Made by a program: the position numbers and the translations under genes. 64,000 nucleotides of DNA, taken from the NCBI GenBank assembly GCA_020650975.1, contig JAIPMN010000425.1:5139-69138 (forward strand), read 5' to 3'. The DNA is from Apostichopus californicus (Eukaryota > Echinodermata > Holothuroidea > Aspidochirotida > Stichopodidae). Positions 11,801-26,800 of this stretch are shown piece after piece. A model generated the notes under the pieces. It saw nothing but the letters and a program-made list of their open reading frames with translations, had not been told where the DNA came from and searched no databases. How positions within the stretch are numbered: position 1 is the stretch's first letter; each line of letters starts with the position of its first letter.

Positions 11801-14800
11801 ACAAAATTCTTTAACTGATTAGATGCTTGACATATAGGTAAGATAATATATCAACACGAATGTAAATCGCCGGACTAAAATACGGGAGTTTGGGACACTT
11901 TTGCTCCAAGTTACCGTCCTAGTGGATCCCACTGATAAAGCTTTTTATGACGTCATGTAGTTGCGCATAACATGGAATAATTACTAATAAATAATAATTA
12001 AAATCATATACTTTCGGTGTCGATGAGCATAAGATAGACGAGAATACTCTTCACACAAGTAGCTGTGTAACTATCGAGAGAAACTCATTTGCATAACCCA
12101 GAGACCCGGATGTCGAGATATTGACATACCATACATACCAGCCTGCATTCCATGACCATATTTTTACGCATGCAAGTGTAAGGCCTACACATTAGAGTTT
12201 GTTCGTTATATATATATACACGTGTATATATCCAATTGGTGTGGCACTGTATAAGATTTTATCTGAACTTACACACACATCTGTAGATAATATTACTAAA
12301 ACTAAATTAACATTTAATATGTTAACATTTTTGAGGGGTTTCATCCGTAATTTGTTGGTGCTTTATATCATAATTATCGAAACGTTACAACGCTTGTTTG
12401 TCTGTGGACGTTTAGTTTATTTATAACCAAATCACAACCGAATTCTGACCGTGCGTAAAGTCGTTTCAATGAATTGAAATTAAATTAAATTATATGGTAA
12501 GATGTGGTGAGACGAAGTTGAAATCAACCTCCTTTATGGTTGATGTATTTATTTTATATATTAATATTATCATCATTATTACTAGTTGCTATCGTGATAA
12601 GTTTGAAAATAATATTCTTTCGTCATTGAAACTTGTTCATAAGTAATGCGAAATAAGGGAAATTATTTGCGAATAAAATATCACGATGTCAAGGCCGGAT
12701 TAAATTGACAGAAATTGAACTAACAAGTTTACAGTAATTTTAGAGGAAAAACAAACTATAGCTAATTATGCATTAACGATTGAGGAATTTGATTTGCTCA
12801 ATTCAGGTATTTGTACATATAGTTTTGTGTTTCAATATTTCAATTGATCTATGTACATTTTCTTCCATGCTGTCATACCTAGTTTCATCAGATGATAACT
12901 TAAAAGTAGATGCATGGGCTATTACGATGTTTCCCTGAAGACAGATATATGATTTTAATATTGTATATAGCTATATTTCTATGCAGTCCTTTAAGTTAAT
13001 TAGAATAGGCTGCATGCATGGTTACTAACTGTTGCCATTCAAGTGTAGTGCATGTTTAACAACTCACATAATTTGAGCATTTGTACACAACTTTATGATC
13101 CCGAGAATTTTCATTGAAACGAACCCCAGTATATATGGTGAAACAGTGACCTCCACACAAATCTAATCCCCGTTACACACTCCCCTCCTTTGTGTATGTA
13201 TGTCTTCGCATATATACATGTGCTAATGATCACGTTTAATTGTCACTTTATATTTACGTTTCTCTCGTGTTTTCCCTTTTCAGGTAAACGATGAAAACAA
13301 AGAACTGCAGACCCGTATCAAACAACTTGAGACTGAGCTGGATGATACCTCAGAGAAGTTAAACAGCACCATTATAAAATGTGAGGAGGCAGAAAAGGCT
13401 CAGCAAACGGTAGGTACAATATAACGACATATAATCCTATATAGCTAGCTATATAGCTAGCTACTATACTAGATATATACTAGCTATATAATTAGCTATA
13501 GCTAGCTATATACTAGCTATATAGCTAGTCTATACTGGGCGCCATCTATGAAAAGTCAGATATTGTTACTATAAATGCGCCTGTGTTTTTGTCTTGTCTT
13601 TTTTTTTTGTCGAAAGGGAAGAGTTGGCCCAGAACCCAACCGAAACAAAGGTTATGGGTTAGGATGACGGGGGGGGGGGGGCTGGATGGGGAGGATGGCG
13701 AATTTACTTACAAGACCAGTGGTTTAGATTCAAAAATATACCAGGATACGCGAAAGACAAGTTCTATTCCCGCTTTGGAGTGGATTCATATAAAATTCCC
13801 TCTCCCTTCCCCTCCCCTCCTCTCCCGTCCCCACCCGTCCCCAATTAGACGGATTACCGATTACCTCTTTATATAATATATCGATTAACTTATATCGTTG
13901 CGTGATGCAGCCTCAAGCTGCACATTGTACACGTGAATGAACAACCATATTGGGTTAATATGTGATGGGACGGATTTTAGGTGTGGTGTCCTATTGAAGG
14001 GGGTGGGGTGGGGGGGTTAGAGCTCAAAACCAAATCGGATTAAACCGAAAGAATGGATGGCAATATTCTTGATTGTAGGTAGCAGAAAAACACGTTTTAA
14101 CACATTTCATCGTCTCATTAATTCCGAGCAGAAGATTTTAACGTACAGTTTATAACGAAAGAGTTTGGAGGCCCTTAGTTATTTCCTCCTTGAAACCTTC
14201 ATAATGTGCAGATCATGGAGTGAACTGATAAGTTTTACCAAGCCTAATACTAGTAATAGTCTGTGTTTGAACTACCTCAGATAATATGTGTAGTGTCTAT
14301 GTTGAACCATGTGGCGATCATTCCTGCTTCAGTGAAAGTCCTCCACCCCCCCCCCCACCCAACCCCACCCAAAATCCGTCCTAACCGACAAGACCACCTA
14401 ACAACATTCTCAAAAATGAAGGAAGAGGTTAGCCCAAACGGAAAAGAAAGTTGTTTAGAACCCAATGGAGGACTACAAAACAAACGCCTCTTTCTCCACT
14501 TGAAAATAAAACCAAGCCAAAAGCCACCGGGGAGACCGCCCAGCATTATCGCTGCACAACAACAATTTATAAGTGTGTCATTGACATCCATAATCTTATT
14601 CATTGTGGCCCGCGGTTTTGATCATGGAATTCCAGTCATGAGATCTGTGAGGGAGGCTCTGTGTAACCCAGTCGACATGAATTGAATACTTCCGATCCGT
14701 TTTCCTTATGTTGTAAAGCAAAATACTAATATGAAACATGTAGTCGGCAGAACTGAATGGAATCATTCATTTTTCGTCAATTATCTCTTTATTTGTGACA

Positions 14801-17800
14801 AATCCTTAGAGAGTATCTTATTTTCGCTATAATCCTCGGTATTAAATATATGGCTTAGATTTTAAAAAAAACCAACAACTTACGATCAATTACCGAACAG
14901 ATTTTACAACAGCTGGTTTACGTATATGATACCGATACATGCAGGAAAAACAAAATATTTATGGACTACAGACCAAGGTATATAATTTGATACGGTCCAC
15001 TTCTTCACGGAGTTAAGTACCCGATTCGATTTGGTCAAGGTGATCTGTTGTTGTATGTCGTAATAACTTCTAATTTGACGACGGGGACATCAATATTCAG
15101 ACCACACCCACTGGGAGGAGCTGAAATCATTGATTTGACCTGCAGATAAAATATTCAATATTTTGTTGCAAGTTGCAACTTATTTCCTAGGATTAAATAT
15201 TACAGGGCCTTTCCACATTGGGATGCAACATGCAATTATCCGCTAAATAACACAGGTGAGTGTAGTCTATCTTAGATGGTCGAAAACTACAGAAGAGCGC
15301 TTTAGGACAGCGGCCCCAATACTTTTAGGTCCACGACCCAGGATCTTCTATGAGGATTGAGCCACGAACCCCCCCCCCCCCACACCCACACCCCCACACT
15401 TCAGAATTGATGTTTGGAAAGGCAAGGACGTGGATTTGACGTTATAAAAAAACAATTCCGGAAAACTGTAAATACATTTTCAGCGTCTGAAAAATAAAAT
15501 CGCGACCCACCGAAATGTTTAGACGACCCACTTTTTGGTCGCCTTCCATTATTTGCACACCGTCGCTTTAGAAATCATGAAACATTTTGATAACTTCTAA
15601 AACCAATATAGAAGTACAACGTTTCCATGTTGCAAGACGGCAAGGGGATGGGGTGGGCGGCACAAGACGAGAGGCAGGTGGTATGCAAACCGGTTACTCT
15701 CGCAGCCGCTAGCGACACCAACTGCCGATAAATTCGTGCATTCTTGTTAAAACAATTCATATGAAATCTTCATGAAGAAAAACAAAAACGATCAAAAAAC
15801 GCAAGAGGGTAGAAAAACAGTCTTTACATTTTCTTTAGAATTTGGTCATTCTTGTTTCTGTTGGTTTGTAGAAACACAACAATACGGCCACATGTTCAAA
15901 ATTTTGACATTCTTAAAACTACTTCATCATCGAAACCGCTGATCAACAAATTTGGTTGCTCATATTACATCGATGTTATAATCATCAGATCTCACCTCCC
16001 CGGTGTCCTTAATGACCTTATAAAGAAAACTAGGTTTGACCATGGAGGTAAGGTTTGACCAAAGCAGTTTATCCGTCTCATTATATATAGGAACGTGCCA
16101 CAATGTTATTTCGGAAACGTCCCTATAGGCTATAGGACCGGAGAATGGCTTCGAATTACATGTATCAAATTTGTGAGGAAAAGAAAACAAAGTATAAACT
16201 TGGTCTCTGTAACTATTCTAAACAGACTCATCTGCGTAAAGATTCACTGATTGTATAATTTTGTTTTCGCAAATTTGCAAAGTTGCAAAATACATTCGGG
16301 TATATAGCTTTGCTCAGTTTTACGGCTTGCTGTGTTTTTCAGAGAAACCAATCTCACCAATACAGTTGGTGAAAATGCCTACCAGTCTCTGGTTTGAAAT
16401 GTTGCAAAATGTAACTCTCTCAAGCTTTTTGAGGTACGAGGGCTGAGAAGGTAGCCCTTTCTAGGCTAATGAAAATCCCATGCGATTTAAGTTGATTGTT
16501 GTAACCAAAGTTATAGAATCCTTTATTGCAGCGTGTATGACGAAGATATGTTTTTTTCTTTTCAAAGCTGGTGATATTTTGTAAATGTATCTGGCAACAG
16601 CTTAAAAAATGATTGTCATTATGAAAAGATTCAGCTGTAAATGTTTTTGTGTTCTTTATAATATGTAAATAATTCAATCACGTATACCGACATATAGGCA
16701 AAGAACATTTCTTCAAAACAGTTGCAGTTTGATAAACATGTAATTACAGGGAACTTTGACTATGCAAATGAATTATATTTCAAGGATAAATGAACAAGAA
16801 GAATTTAACAGGACAGCAAAGCACCATACTACTGTGACCCACTTCCCGGAGAAAGGAAGCGTTATACCCATTCAAAATAGTTTACATTAAAAAAAACCTT
16901 GGGCTTCTAGTTTTAGGGATAAGAAAATTGGGATTTTCAACGAACAGTTTTCTTTTCTTTAAGATGACTCGTGCTCTACGTTGTCTGCCATCGGCTTATC
17001 CCTTTAAATTGTGCTTCTCTCCAATTATGTGAATGTGTTGATATTATTTGCCCCGCCCAAGCAAACACCTTTTGAAATACTGACGATAGCCTGCCGGGTA
17101 AATTAATGATCACTGGTTAACTTACATTATCATCTGTCAATTACACTGTTTAAGAAAACATCACCCAATGATACAGCATGGGTACGAAATTACCAAACCA
17201 CTTGATCCACTCTCAACCGTAGTGTCCTTAGATCGAGACGATGTCAAGTCAAATGAGTATTACTAAGTCATTTGGAAAGTCTAGCTGTTTATGATATGCC
17301 GTCTGCATATACAGGTACTGCAGCAAAGATGTCTGGCAGTAAAAACATTTTCTCTGTGGCGTGGTCATTTCTAGAAGAGAGCCATCACATCAAGATTTCC
17401 CGGTCTTGAGAGTCTCAATTTGAGTCGGTCTCTGTTTGAAATACTCCTCGTTTTAGAAATCAATCGATACTAACTGCTACGATCAGTTTACCTCGGTCAG
17501 CTAACCCCCTGTTTTTTCTTCTTCCACACACGGGCACACCCATTCAATGACGTCATGCACACTGCCTAAAGATTTCTATTTAACAAAACGGAACGAAGTC
17601 TGCCGTGTCGCATTGTGCACTTACTCCCGCTGGAGAGTTGACGGCGATCATTGTATAGAAAAAAGTCAGCTTTGCAATTTGAAATGTGCATGCATGGTGG
17701 TGTAGGTGGGTGACACAGGGATATGGAACACAGCCCACTGCACCGGTGACGCGAGATGTGTGGTTTTAATATACCAAATCTGCGGAAGTCACGTATACAT

Positions 17801-20800
17801 TTAGGTATTTTACGTTTCCTTTGAAATAAGAAGAATATGTTCTTTGTATTATTATTCAAGAGAAGGCAGTTCTTTTGTTTTCGCGAGTTAGCGATGTATT
17901 CCGCTATGGTATTATTGTGTCGTATAGAATACCGAATTTACGATGACGAATTATGACGGGTTCGACTATGTATATATATTATCGGTCTTTGTGAGATGTA
18001 TCAATGCGGCAGACAATAACAGTTTTAGTTGTGAAAATATGTATATAATACCAAACAAAACCAGCTCATTGATTCATGTACATGTAATATACTTACAACT
18101 AGATAGCATGGTTACTAAAAGGAGAGTGGAAGGGGTTAAATAAGGAAAGTTATATATAATAATGTCCATCTTCAAGAGTTCAATACCTGGTCGACTATAA
18201 AAGACAGGGAGAGGGGGTTACCAGGGTTAAAATTTCTCTTTTTGATTTTAAATTTATAATTGCACAACTGTTCTCACAGAGAGATTGGTGGGACACGGGT
18301 GATTTTAGCGGGTCGAAATTATATCCTTTTGTTATACAAGAAATTACGCCACCTTTCTATCATCCCCACCGGACCTGTGTGAACCCCCCCCCCCCCCTCC
18401 ACACCTTCCCCTCGAAAAGTTAGGCCTCTCTACATGCTTAGCTTGCCTACAAGTCGTAGTTAAACCACGGTCACTACGGGGGGGGGGGGGGTTGTTGCCT
18501 TTCAATAAAGTGGTTGAACGAGCCACAAAAAGATGATATAGTCCTATGTTGATACATGGAAATCAGCAGAGTGGCAAGAATTGCCATGTTATTAACTCCT
18601 TTAAAAAATCCATGTTTTTCTCTTCCGTGACCTATACCGGCTAACGATATGTGCATTTTGCGAATTAGAAGTGTTTACTCTCTTAACTGAAATCCATATT
18701 GAAATAGATCTGACGTCATCGAAGCTTGCGGCTTAAAATGAATCTTTTCAGCTTTTCTTTACAGCGTCGTTCAGAATAAGTAAGAGTACAATAGTTGAGC
18801 ATTTGTGTTATGTCCACCCCCCCCCCCTCTCCCTACACGTACCCCACCTAATTATTCCTGGTCAATATATTCTTTTCTATCTGACATACTGTGGTAAAGC
18901 TTTCATCTTCCAGAAAAATAATTTATGACTTCGAGTATTAGTATGCCATTGTTTGACGAGTGTATTTGTAACACGCAAGCTGTGAACACCGATCACTGAA
19001 TGACTAAACATAACAACTCTCTGGTCTAAACCTATCATCTGTATATGCAGGCAATTAATACGTTCCGAGTATGGATATTCGTCGGTAAGTTGGGCGTGGT
19101 TTATCAAAGACCACGCCTCCATGTTGACTTGGCGTTATAGCAACAATTTTAAAAGAGATTGCCACACCTACTGTTACTAGCAGTCACTAATAAAGTTCTC
19201 AGAAATCAAGTCTGAAATATGACGAGGTATTAACGTTGGACACCCTTCAGGTAATATCTACTTGCGTCGCTTCACTGTTTTTTGTGTGGATATGCCGGTT
19301 TTAACTTTATATCATACCCGCAAGTTGATCAAAGTGTTCCCCATACAGTTCTAGCCACAGGAAAGAGGATACGTGTTAAAGAGATTACGAGAGATTAATA
19401 TGCAATGATGAATGTAAGGCATGGTTATGGTCGTAGTTTCCTTCCGAATTGTAAGACAGTAATAAACAAAAGAAGCAAAATTTAAGGATGGGTCTGTAGG
19501 CCTTTAGCTAAAACGTCATTTTGTGATTGCTGAAGTTTACGGTGGCCATTTTCAGTTTACAAGGAAGAAAAATAGACCATCATTATTCCACAACGGTGGC
19601 AACCGAAACAGGGGATAAAGTCAACAATCAATGCCCAACTTGCACTCCCAGCTGATGTGTCCGTGAAATTTAGAATGAAGGGTTTCGGCAGTATACCACA
19701 ATATGTAGACATACCACTGTACGATCCATCACGTAGATATGGTGTAGTATAAGGAGACCACACGTTCTCCAATTCATTCACTTTTTTGATAAGGGTAGGG
19801 TGGCGAGGGGAGGGGTAACATTTTAAGCAGAATTGAATGTAAGGATATGTAGAAACAGCCCCTACGATTGTTGTCCACCCATTTCAAAGTGTCTACATTA
19901 ACTTGAAACCTGGCATCGGTGTTTGAACGGTAATATAGAATTTCCGACAATTTTCAGTAAAAATTAATGATAATTAACTAAGCGCGCAAACTCGGGTTGA
20001 AAGAAACCTTTTCAGAAATGTCACCCAAGGCATGGGGGTCAGGAAACTAAAATTCGAACTTGATATTTATATTGAAACAAACTCAGCTCCATGGTCTTAC
20101 ATTGATAACATGGCAAGCATTCATTTGGATCATATGGCACGTAGGGTGATGCAGCCTAGCCCCCCTCCTCCCCTCACGATTCAGCTTTTTTAAGCCGAAT
20201 CTGACTAACGTACCTAAATCAATCATATACAACCACGTCATGTAGCTACTGTTACATTGTACGCTTTCCTGTTTGTGATGCAGATTTGAAAATTTTGAAC
20301 TCTGCATTCATCCTCGTGCTCAACTACCTAACAGGTTGAGCAAAAACCAAAAAATTATTGATATTCTGTAAACGTGACATTTGTGAAGCATTTACAATGC
20401 ATATTGCCATAGAAACTCGTCAAGGGGTACTGTGTGTATGTCTGGTAAACATCAGAAATAACTAAAGCGTTAGTCATCAATGAATCTATTAGACACGTTT
20501 TGAATATTCAACGATCGCCGTCCTCTTTAGCAAATGTAATTATATTTAACTCATTAATGTTGGAAAGATCATATCAAAGAGCCAAATTACAAATATGTTG
20601 GAATGACTTCGACGAGGAAAGTAGATAGATTATGAAGAGCGTCGAAGGTTTAAGTGCTTAAAATGTCGCAGGGAGGGTGGTAATTGACAAGAAGATCAGA
20701 ACCGGTGGTTTCCTGCGCTTCACTGTGTAGGAAAATAGCCCAGTATCCTTAGTCACGTGACGAGTTCGGGGCCGCCCTGTGTACTTCAGCGTACGATACG

Positions 20801-23800
20801 TATGGAAGGTTCTATTATGCACAAGGCGTGCTCAAAGGACTGGCTTTACGTATAGTGTATTACTCGGAACACTGTAACAAACACATTCAGCACTTTGAGA
20901 AAACTGGAGTGAGACGTTAGCAAATTTAGCAAATACGTGCATTAAAGGACTCAAACAAATATTTTGCGATCTTCTTAATTAAACTGTACTTGCTGAATAA
21001 TTTATCGTAGTGATAATCAACCACCTTGCTACCTGTGCAGATTCCAATATCCGCCTGTGCTAACAATACATACACTTAGTGTACGTACGACGCTTACTAC
21101 ATACACAGCCTCCTCTGCAGTTTGGCTTACGCTCAACAATTTTTCTCCGTGGAATAGGATTAATAAATATCAGGAATAATGTCTTCCGTCGACGGATTTA
21201 GGAAGAAAATCCAAGCTTTAAGGAATGAAAAGGAGGAAGCACTGAAAGAAAAAGAAGATTCCGAGAGGAATCTAAAAGAAGAGCGAGAGCGGGCAGAAAA
21301 AGTAAGTCGAATACCATTTTAATGGGCTGTGCCTCTTCATTATGCACATGTACATCTAGCCTACACGGTGTCATATCTCTCCCTATACACTGTACACCCA
21401 AAATGGACGTCAGTACATAGACTCTAACTTAGCGTCCTACCAAGCAAATCTCGTTTCGATCAACGAGTTACTGCGCAGATATCTATTCCATCTTGTTCTA
21501 ACAGTATTTGTCAAAATCGTAGTTTGATTAATATGTAATTAGCCTAACGGTGTTTGCAGTATCAGCTGATGTTTTAGGTACTGTGTAGCCTGTTGGAATA
21601 CCCGCGGAAGTAATTGAAGTTACCTATGCGCTCATTACAAACAAATCTAACACTGTAACTGTGTAAGGTGTAACTTCGGCACAGGCACTCTGCATACACT
21701 CAGCTGGTTACCAATTAATAATTCAACAGTTTAAGTCATTCATTCGGTGTCTGGTTTGTGCAAAATGTTTGTTTATGCCATTAAAATTAAAATACGTTTT
21801 TGAGCAGTGGTACAGCCAGTTTCATCAAGATGTTAGGCAAACTGTTGGCTATGCAAAGTTAGTGTAACATTAATGACATCCAAACCTATCCCCTCCCTGC
21901 TATGCCAAGCCTATTTAATCATGCAATTTGCCAAGTGAATAACATCCAAACAATAAATGAGGATTCATACACATTATTTTTTACAACATTGTTAGCACTT
22001 TTAATTTGTGCAGGCTTCATGAAAAATACCCTTTTTTTTAAATTGCAAAAATGATAGTCCGCAATTATATTGTTTAATGGGTGGTTGATTGTAAAAGTAA
22101 ATGTTTGTTTCATTGAAGCATCAGACTATGTTATTTTGTGTAACTGTACATAAATAATAACCCAGTTCTGGGGCGAGTGGGAGGATAGATATATGGTTAC
22201 AAAATAAGTAGTGAGGAACCGATTTGTTTGTCTTCTTTCTCTTACAGTTCTTGAATATTCCTTGATTCTATGAACAAATTAGAAGCTCTGTAAAGTAACA
22301 AACAGTGTCTAGGACCTACAGCCTACAGTACTACATTTGATATTAAGTTAATTGACCCTATGGTACATGTCTGTGGTATAGTGAAAACAAATCTGTCAGG
22401 AGAATTCATTATACATACATGTATGGCACTGAACATTACACTTGTGTGGGAGTGCAGTTCTAAAAGCTAAGTGCTACCAGTGAGTTGTTTGCATTTAGTT
22501 GACATTTGACAGATCTGTTTGTACTTACATGGCTGTATCGGATATGCCAGTCTCAAGTTCAAATCTGATAACAGTCATTATATTCATAGGTTATTATGCA
22601 GACCTTTGTTGAGTTTGAAACTTATGATATCTGGCCAAGGCTCCAGTTTGCCTACATTTGCTGCCTTCTTGTACTCTAGATTAGCTAGTTAAATGAGATT
22701 ATGCAAGGCATTTGAGACTATGGCAAATTACATTTAGATTAAATCAACAAAAGTCTATGACACCCAAAATGATGTAAAGATCAAAGGGTTCTTCCAAATC
22801 CACAATGTACAGTGTACAAATACCAGGAATCAATGACACATGTTCAAAGTTGAAAAGACTGCAAATACTAACGCTCTGCAGTGCATAGTCTGATGGAGGT
22901 TTCAATGGTTTTGGTTGAGCTGTGAGTCAGAGTGCTACGGTAAACAACTGCAAAAGAAACCACTCTATGTTGAAATAACTATATTTTGCAATTGGTTGGC
23001 AATTTTTGTACAGTGACTACTAATTTCATTCAGTTCCCAGCATCTCATCACATAGATGCTATTTCATACAGACTGTATTAAAGATAATTAAACACTTGTG
23101 TAAATGTGAAATTTTCCAAAACTTTTGACTTTAATATTTAATTCATTATTTGGCATGTGAGCTTACTTTCAAGTACTACAGTATAATAGGTACACTATCA
23201 AATAGGTACACTATCAAACTACTGTGCTGTACATTGTTAATGATATTTGAATAACCAATACCACTAAAAAATTTCCAACTCACAAAGATGTTTCAAGATC
23301 ACATTCTGTACCGTAGGCTGTACCAAGAGGTATGGGTGAAGGCTTGGTACAATAGTTGCAGTATCGTGTTAAAACTACTTTGGTACCTCCTTAAAGAACA
23401 TATCATGTAGGACAATAATGTTAGTAGAATATATATTAATATCCATTGATGTAATGTAAGCATTCCTTTTGCACATGGATTGCGTGAACATTAAGTTTCA
23501 CTACACCTTGTACAGTATGATGGCCATGTGCTGTCACTGTGGTGCTTTTAATTAGCATTCTACATGATACATGTACAGTATACAGCACACTTAATCTTTC
23601 CACACATGAACACTGTACAAATTACACACTATATATGTTCATCGTATGCTAATACCTACAGTACATGCCTGCATACTTATGTCACTCTCCACGCCAGCTA
23701 TGCTTCTTGTGTGTGTGTTCTCCAGTACTGTTAGCTATACCAGCAAAGCCCTCTTCGATAGTTGAGTTCATGGCTATGTATACCACTTTTTGTAACTTTG

Positions 23801-26800
23801 TTATTAGGCCAAGTAGGTTAATTCATCAGTTGGGAATTGTTATTTAACACAAAGCTCTTCTTTTCACATTTGTACTTGAAATACCAACCAAATTCCTCCT
23901 CAGTTTGGATTCTGTAATGAGGTATTCATTGTAATTATGTGCAAATCCCATTCCATTGTGTGGCTATGGTGGCGGTGAATGTCAAAAGGACTTTGCTGCA
24001 TACAGTATAGTAACTATGGTGCTTTTCTTTGCTGTGAAATTTCTTTCACAGATTATGGCAATTGTACACACTGCTGATTGCTGAAAGGGTTATTCTATAA
24101 GTACTGTGATTTGTGAGGACTACAGTTGTAGCTACAGTACACCTTCATTGCTCTACTCATTATACTAATTGTTATGGAATCAAATCAATAAAATCCAGTC
24201 ACACTGGGCCCACCCAGACTGGTCTTTTAACTCCTTAACCCATCCTCACTATTATTCAGCCCATAAGTTCACCTCTACCACATTATTTCCTTTGGCTTCT
24301 CCAAGTTTTCTGGTTAGCCTAGGCCCAAAGTCCTACTTGCTGAAGGGCTCCTTCATGCAGGAACAGTTGCACACAAGATGGTTAACACAACTAGTAGAGA
24401 TAGCCTTTCTATAGTATGTGTAATTTCTAACTTGAAGGAAACCCAGGCCGACTATTGGAATGTTTGCCAGAAAACTTTGAATTGGATGTTGTGAATTGTA
24501 TCCTTAATGATATCTACTGTACTACATGTATGGTAACAATGTTCAGGCAATTTGAACGTTCAATGTCGGTCATTTGAGAGCATTTCAGAACAAGTTTGTT
24601 CCGAGTCCAGTACACAACATTTAAGCAAAGCACAAGAGCTCTGCTAGTGGAGAGTATGAGCACATGTTCCAATTATGAGCTTCACACAGTCGGTTGGTAC
24701 CTTAGCGCCAGGTGTGAAAATTAACAGTACTTTCACATTGCACAAGTATGTATATATATGTACATTGTATACAGTATTGTATATTTGTACTACCAACCTA
24801 CCAGTGCCCTTACCAGTACTGATGAAAGGGTATACATACATCAGTTGAACCCACCATAGTATACAAAGGTATATTCTTCTTTGCAAATTTATGAACAGGA
24901 TGTTAAATAAACACAAACAGACCTGGGAAAGGGGTTTAAAAAAAAATGGCTATTGACAAGAGGTCGTTAAAGTACCCTATTCTCATGATGATGTGGAACA
25001 AGATTAAAGCACTAATGCTGATCCTCGGCATCACTGTTTGTCACACAGATAATTACATTATAAAGTTGTTGACATGGTGATTTGGTGTGTTTGTCTCCTT
25101 TCTTTGGGTCTTGTTAATAAAGCTTTCCTGCATATTTCTCCCATGAATGGATGTCAGAACGAGAGCATGGGGATTGATTGAATCATTGAATGAAGTTAAT
25201 TTGACCTGCAACGGTTTGTTCGTTTGGTGGATTCCGAGATAAGAAGTTCATTTAAACAGGGAAATGGGATTTGTTAAATCCTGACCTGTGTGTGGTGTTA
25301 AGATGATCAATGCAAAATCAGATGACCCAGTGCACTCTGAAATTCAAACTGTATTTTCTTATGGTAACTAAGTCCTGAACTTGTTGTACATTTTTTTTTT
25401 TTTTTTTAATGATTAAAGTTCTGGTCGTAATTAATTGATGGAATATCAAAAATTAGTGCAATATGGTCAGCGCTCAAAGAATACGTAAGACCGATCATTT
25501 CTGGAGTACAAAGTTTCTATTCGTGGAATTACCCATGTATAGTATATATTTAAATCAAAGTGAAATAGTGCACTGTTGCTTTAGGGCTTTTCAGTATTGC
25601 CAGTACTTTGGGCTGGTGCTATGTTTTTTTGTTGTTGCCAAAGTACCAGCAGAAACCTTTGATCCCTAATAAGATTCTGTCCACTTTCATTTCTGTTCTA
25701 TTAATCAGATCCATTCAAAGGTGATTTGATGGATGCACTGGGCTGAGAGTGCCTGTAACCCAACCAAAGCAGCTTTGTTTACAATTCATTAGCTACTTTA
25801 CAACAATATTAAAATGTTAATTGATTATTGATATTTAAGAGTACAATTTAAAGTCGTTCAAATTCAAACAGTGGTTCTGAAGGGTCAGACTGCCAATTAT
25901 AAAGCAGTGTCTGTACTTTATATGAGCCATTCTAACAATTTCCAACATTTTCTTGGTGTTTTAGGAATATCTCATAGTAACACCAAAGAGTGGCCTTGGT
26001 ATTTACTTCGCTCCTCTCTTACCTGTCTCCCACTCCACAATTGCACTTTCCTATCTACCTAACTACACACTTGGAATCGTTTTAGCACTGCGCCCTCTCT
26101 CCCTGGGCCACGCCCACTAATTCCTCCTTCCGTATCTACACGTAATTTCCGCAAAATTATCGCTTGTGATTTTACGACTATTTTTCTCGTTTTTGGGAAT
26201 CATCCCTGGATAACCAGTAAGTTTTGGGGGTTTAAAACCAGTGTATTATATTTGTACACCAAAATGTTGCAAAGTTTGGACCCTACTGTATGTTGTTGGA
26301 CAAGATGGATTGCTAGTCAAGCAGTCTATAAACCTGTCTTGGGACTTGGAAACTCCACCTTTTGCTATAACAGACATTCTTCTCTAGAGGCTACAGTAGT
26401 TGGCATGGTCGATGTCGAAATTTCTTCTTTCCACAGATCTTGATGTTGTTATCATATTGTAACAACTCTGTGCAAAAACTTGTTTCAACATTTTTTCATG
26501 GTTTCAATTTTCTCTTCTTAATTTCATCCAATCAACACAGGCTGAGGAGGAAATGGCCAACTTACAACGTAAACTACAACTAACAGAAGAAGAACTTAGC
26601 CGTTCTGAGGAAAGAGTAGCTGATCTGCAGAGCAAGTATACCGACATTGAACAAAGCTCAGAAGAAAACGAAAGGTGAGAAATTTCGTATCCAGAGTGCT
26701 GCTACTGCTGCTTACCTGTCTCGGTAATGGTACAGTCCTCTGGATGTCATATGTGACTTAACTACCTATTACTCACAAAATGGTATTCCCTCTACCTTTG

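Larger units (their letters stand above)
8830..13283 (+). other. TPM: Intron 1 (exon 1a to exon 2), 4.45 kb
   Basis: No coding sequence is recognised. It holds a poly-G run near 9751, a diverged tandem repeat with CRE palindromes (about 10330-11080), a further CRE at 11948, and AT-rich sequence from 12 to 13.2 kb. CpG is frequent. It ends in a good acceptor (ttttcccttttcag). Confidence 0.8.
13410..21178 (+). other. TPM: Intron between exon 2 and exon 1b, 7.8 kb
   Basis: No coding exon is recognised. It contains an AT/CTAG-rich palindromic simple repeat (13433-13533), several homopolymer G or C runs (13669, 14347, 15369, 18384, 18479, 18818), a possible hAT-like relic near 15.3-15.6 kb, and single CRE octamers at 17548 and 18711. 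CpG stays frequent to about 21.5 kb. The last few hundred bases should include the internal promoter for exon 1b. Confidence 0.7.

Noticed and set aside
14263-14685. Open frame of 140 codons in the exon 2 to exon 1b intron
   Set aside because: It includes a poly-C run read as Pro and has no family motif. The opposite strand is also open over the same stretch, as in low-complexity sequence.
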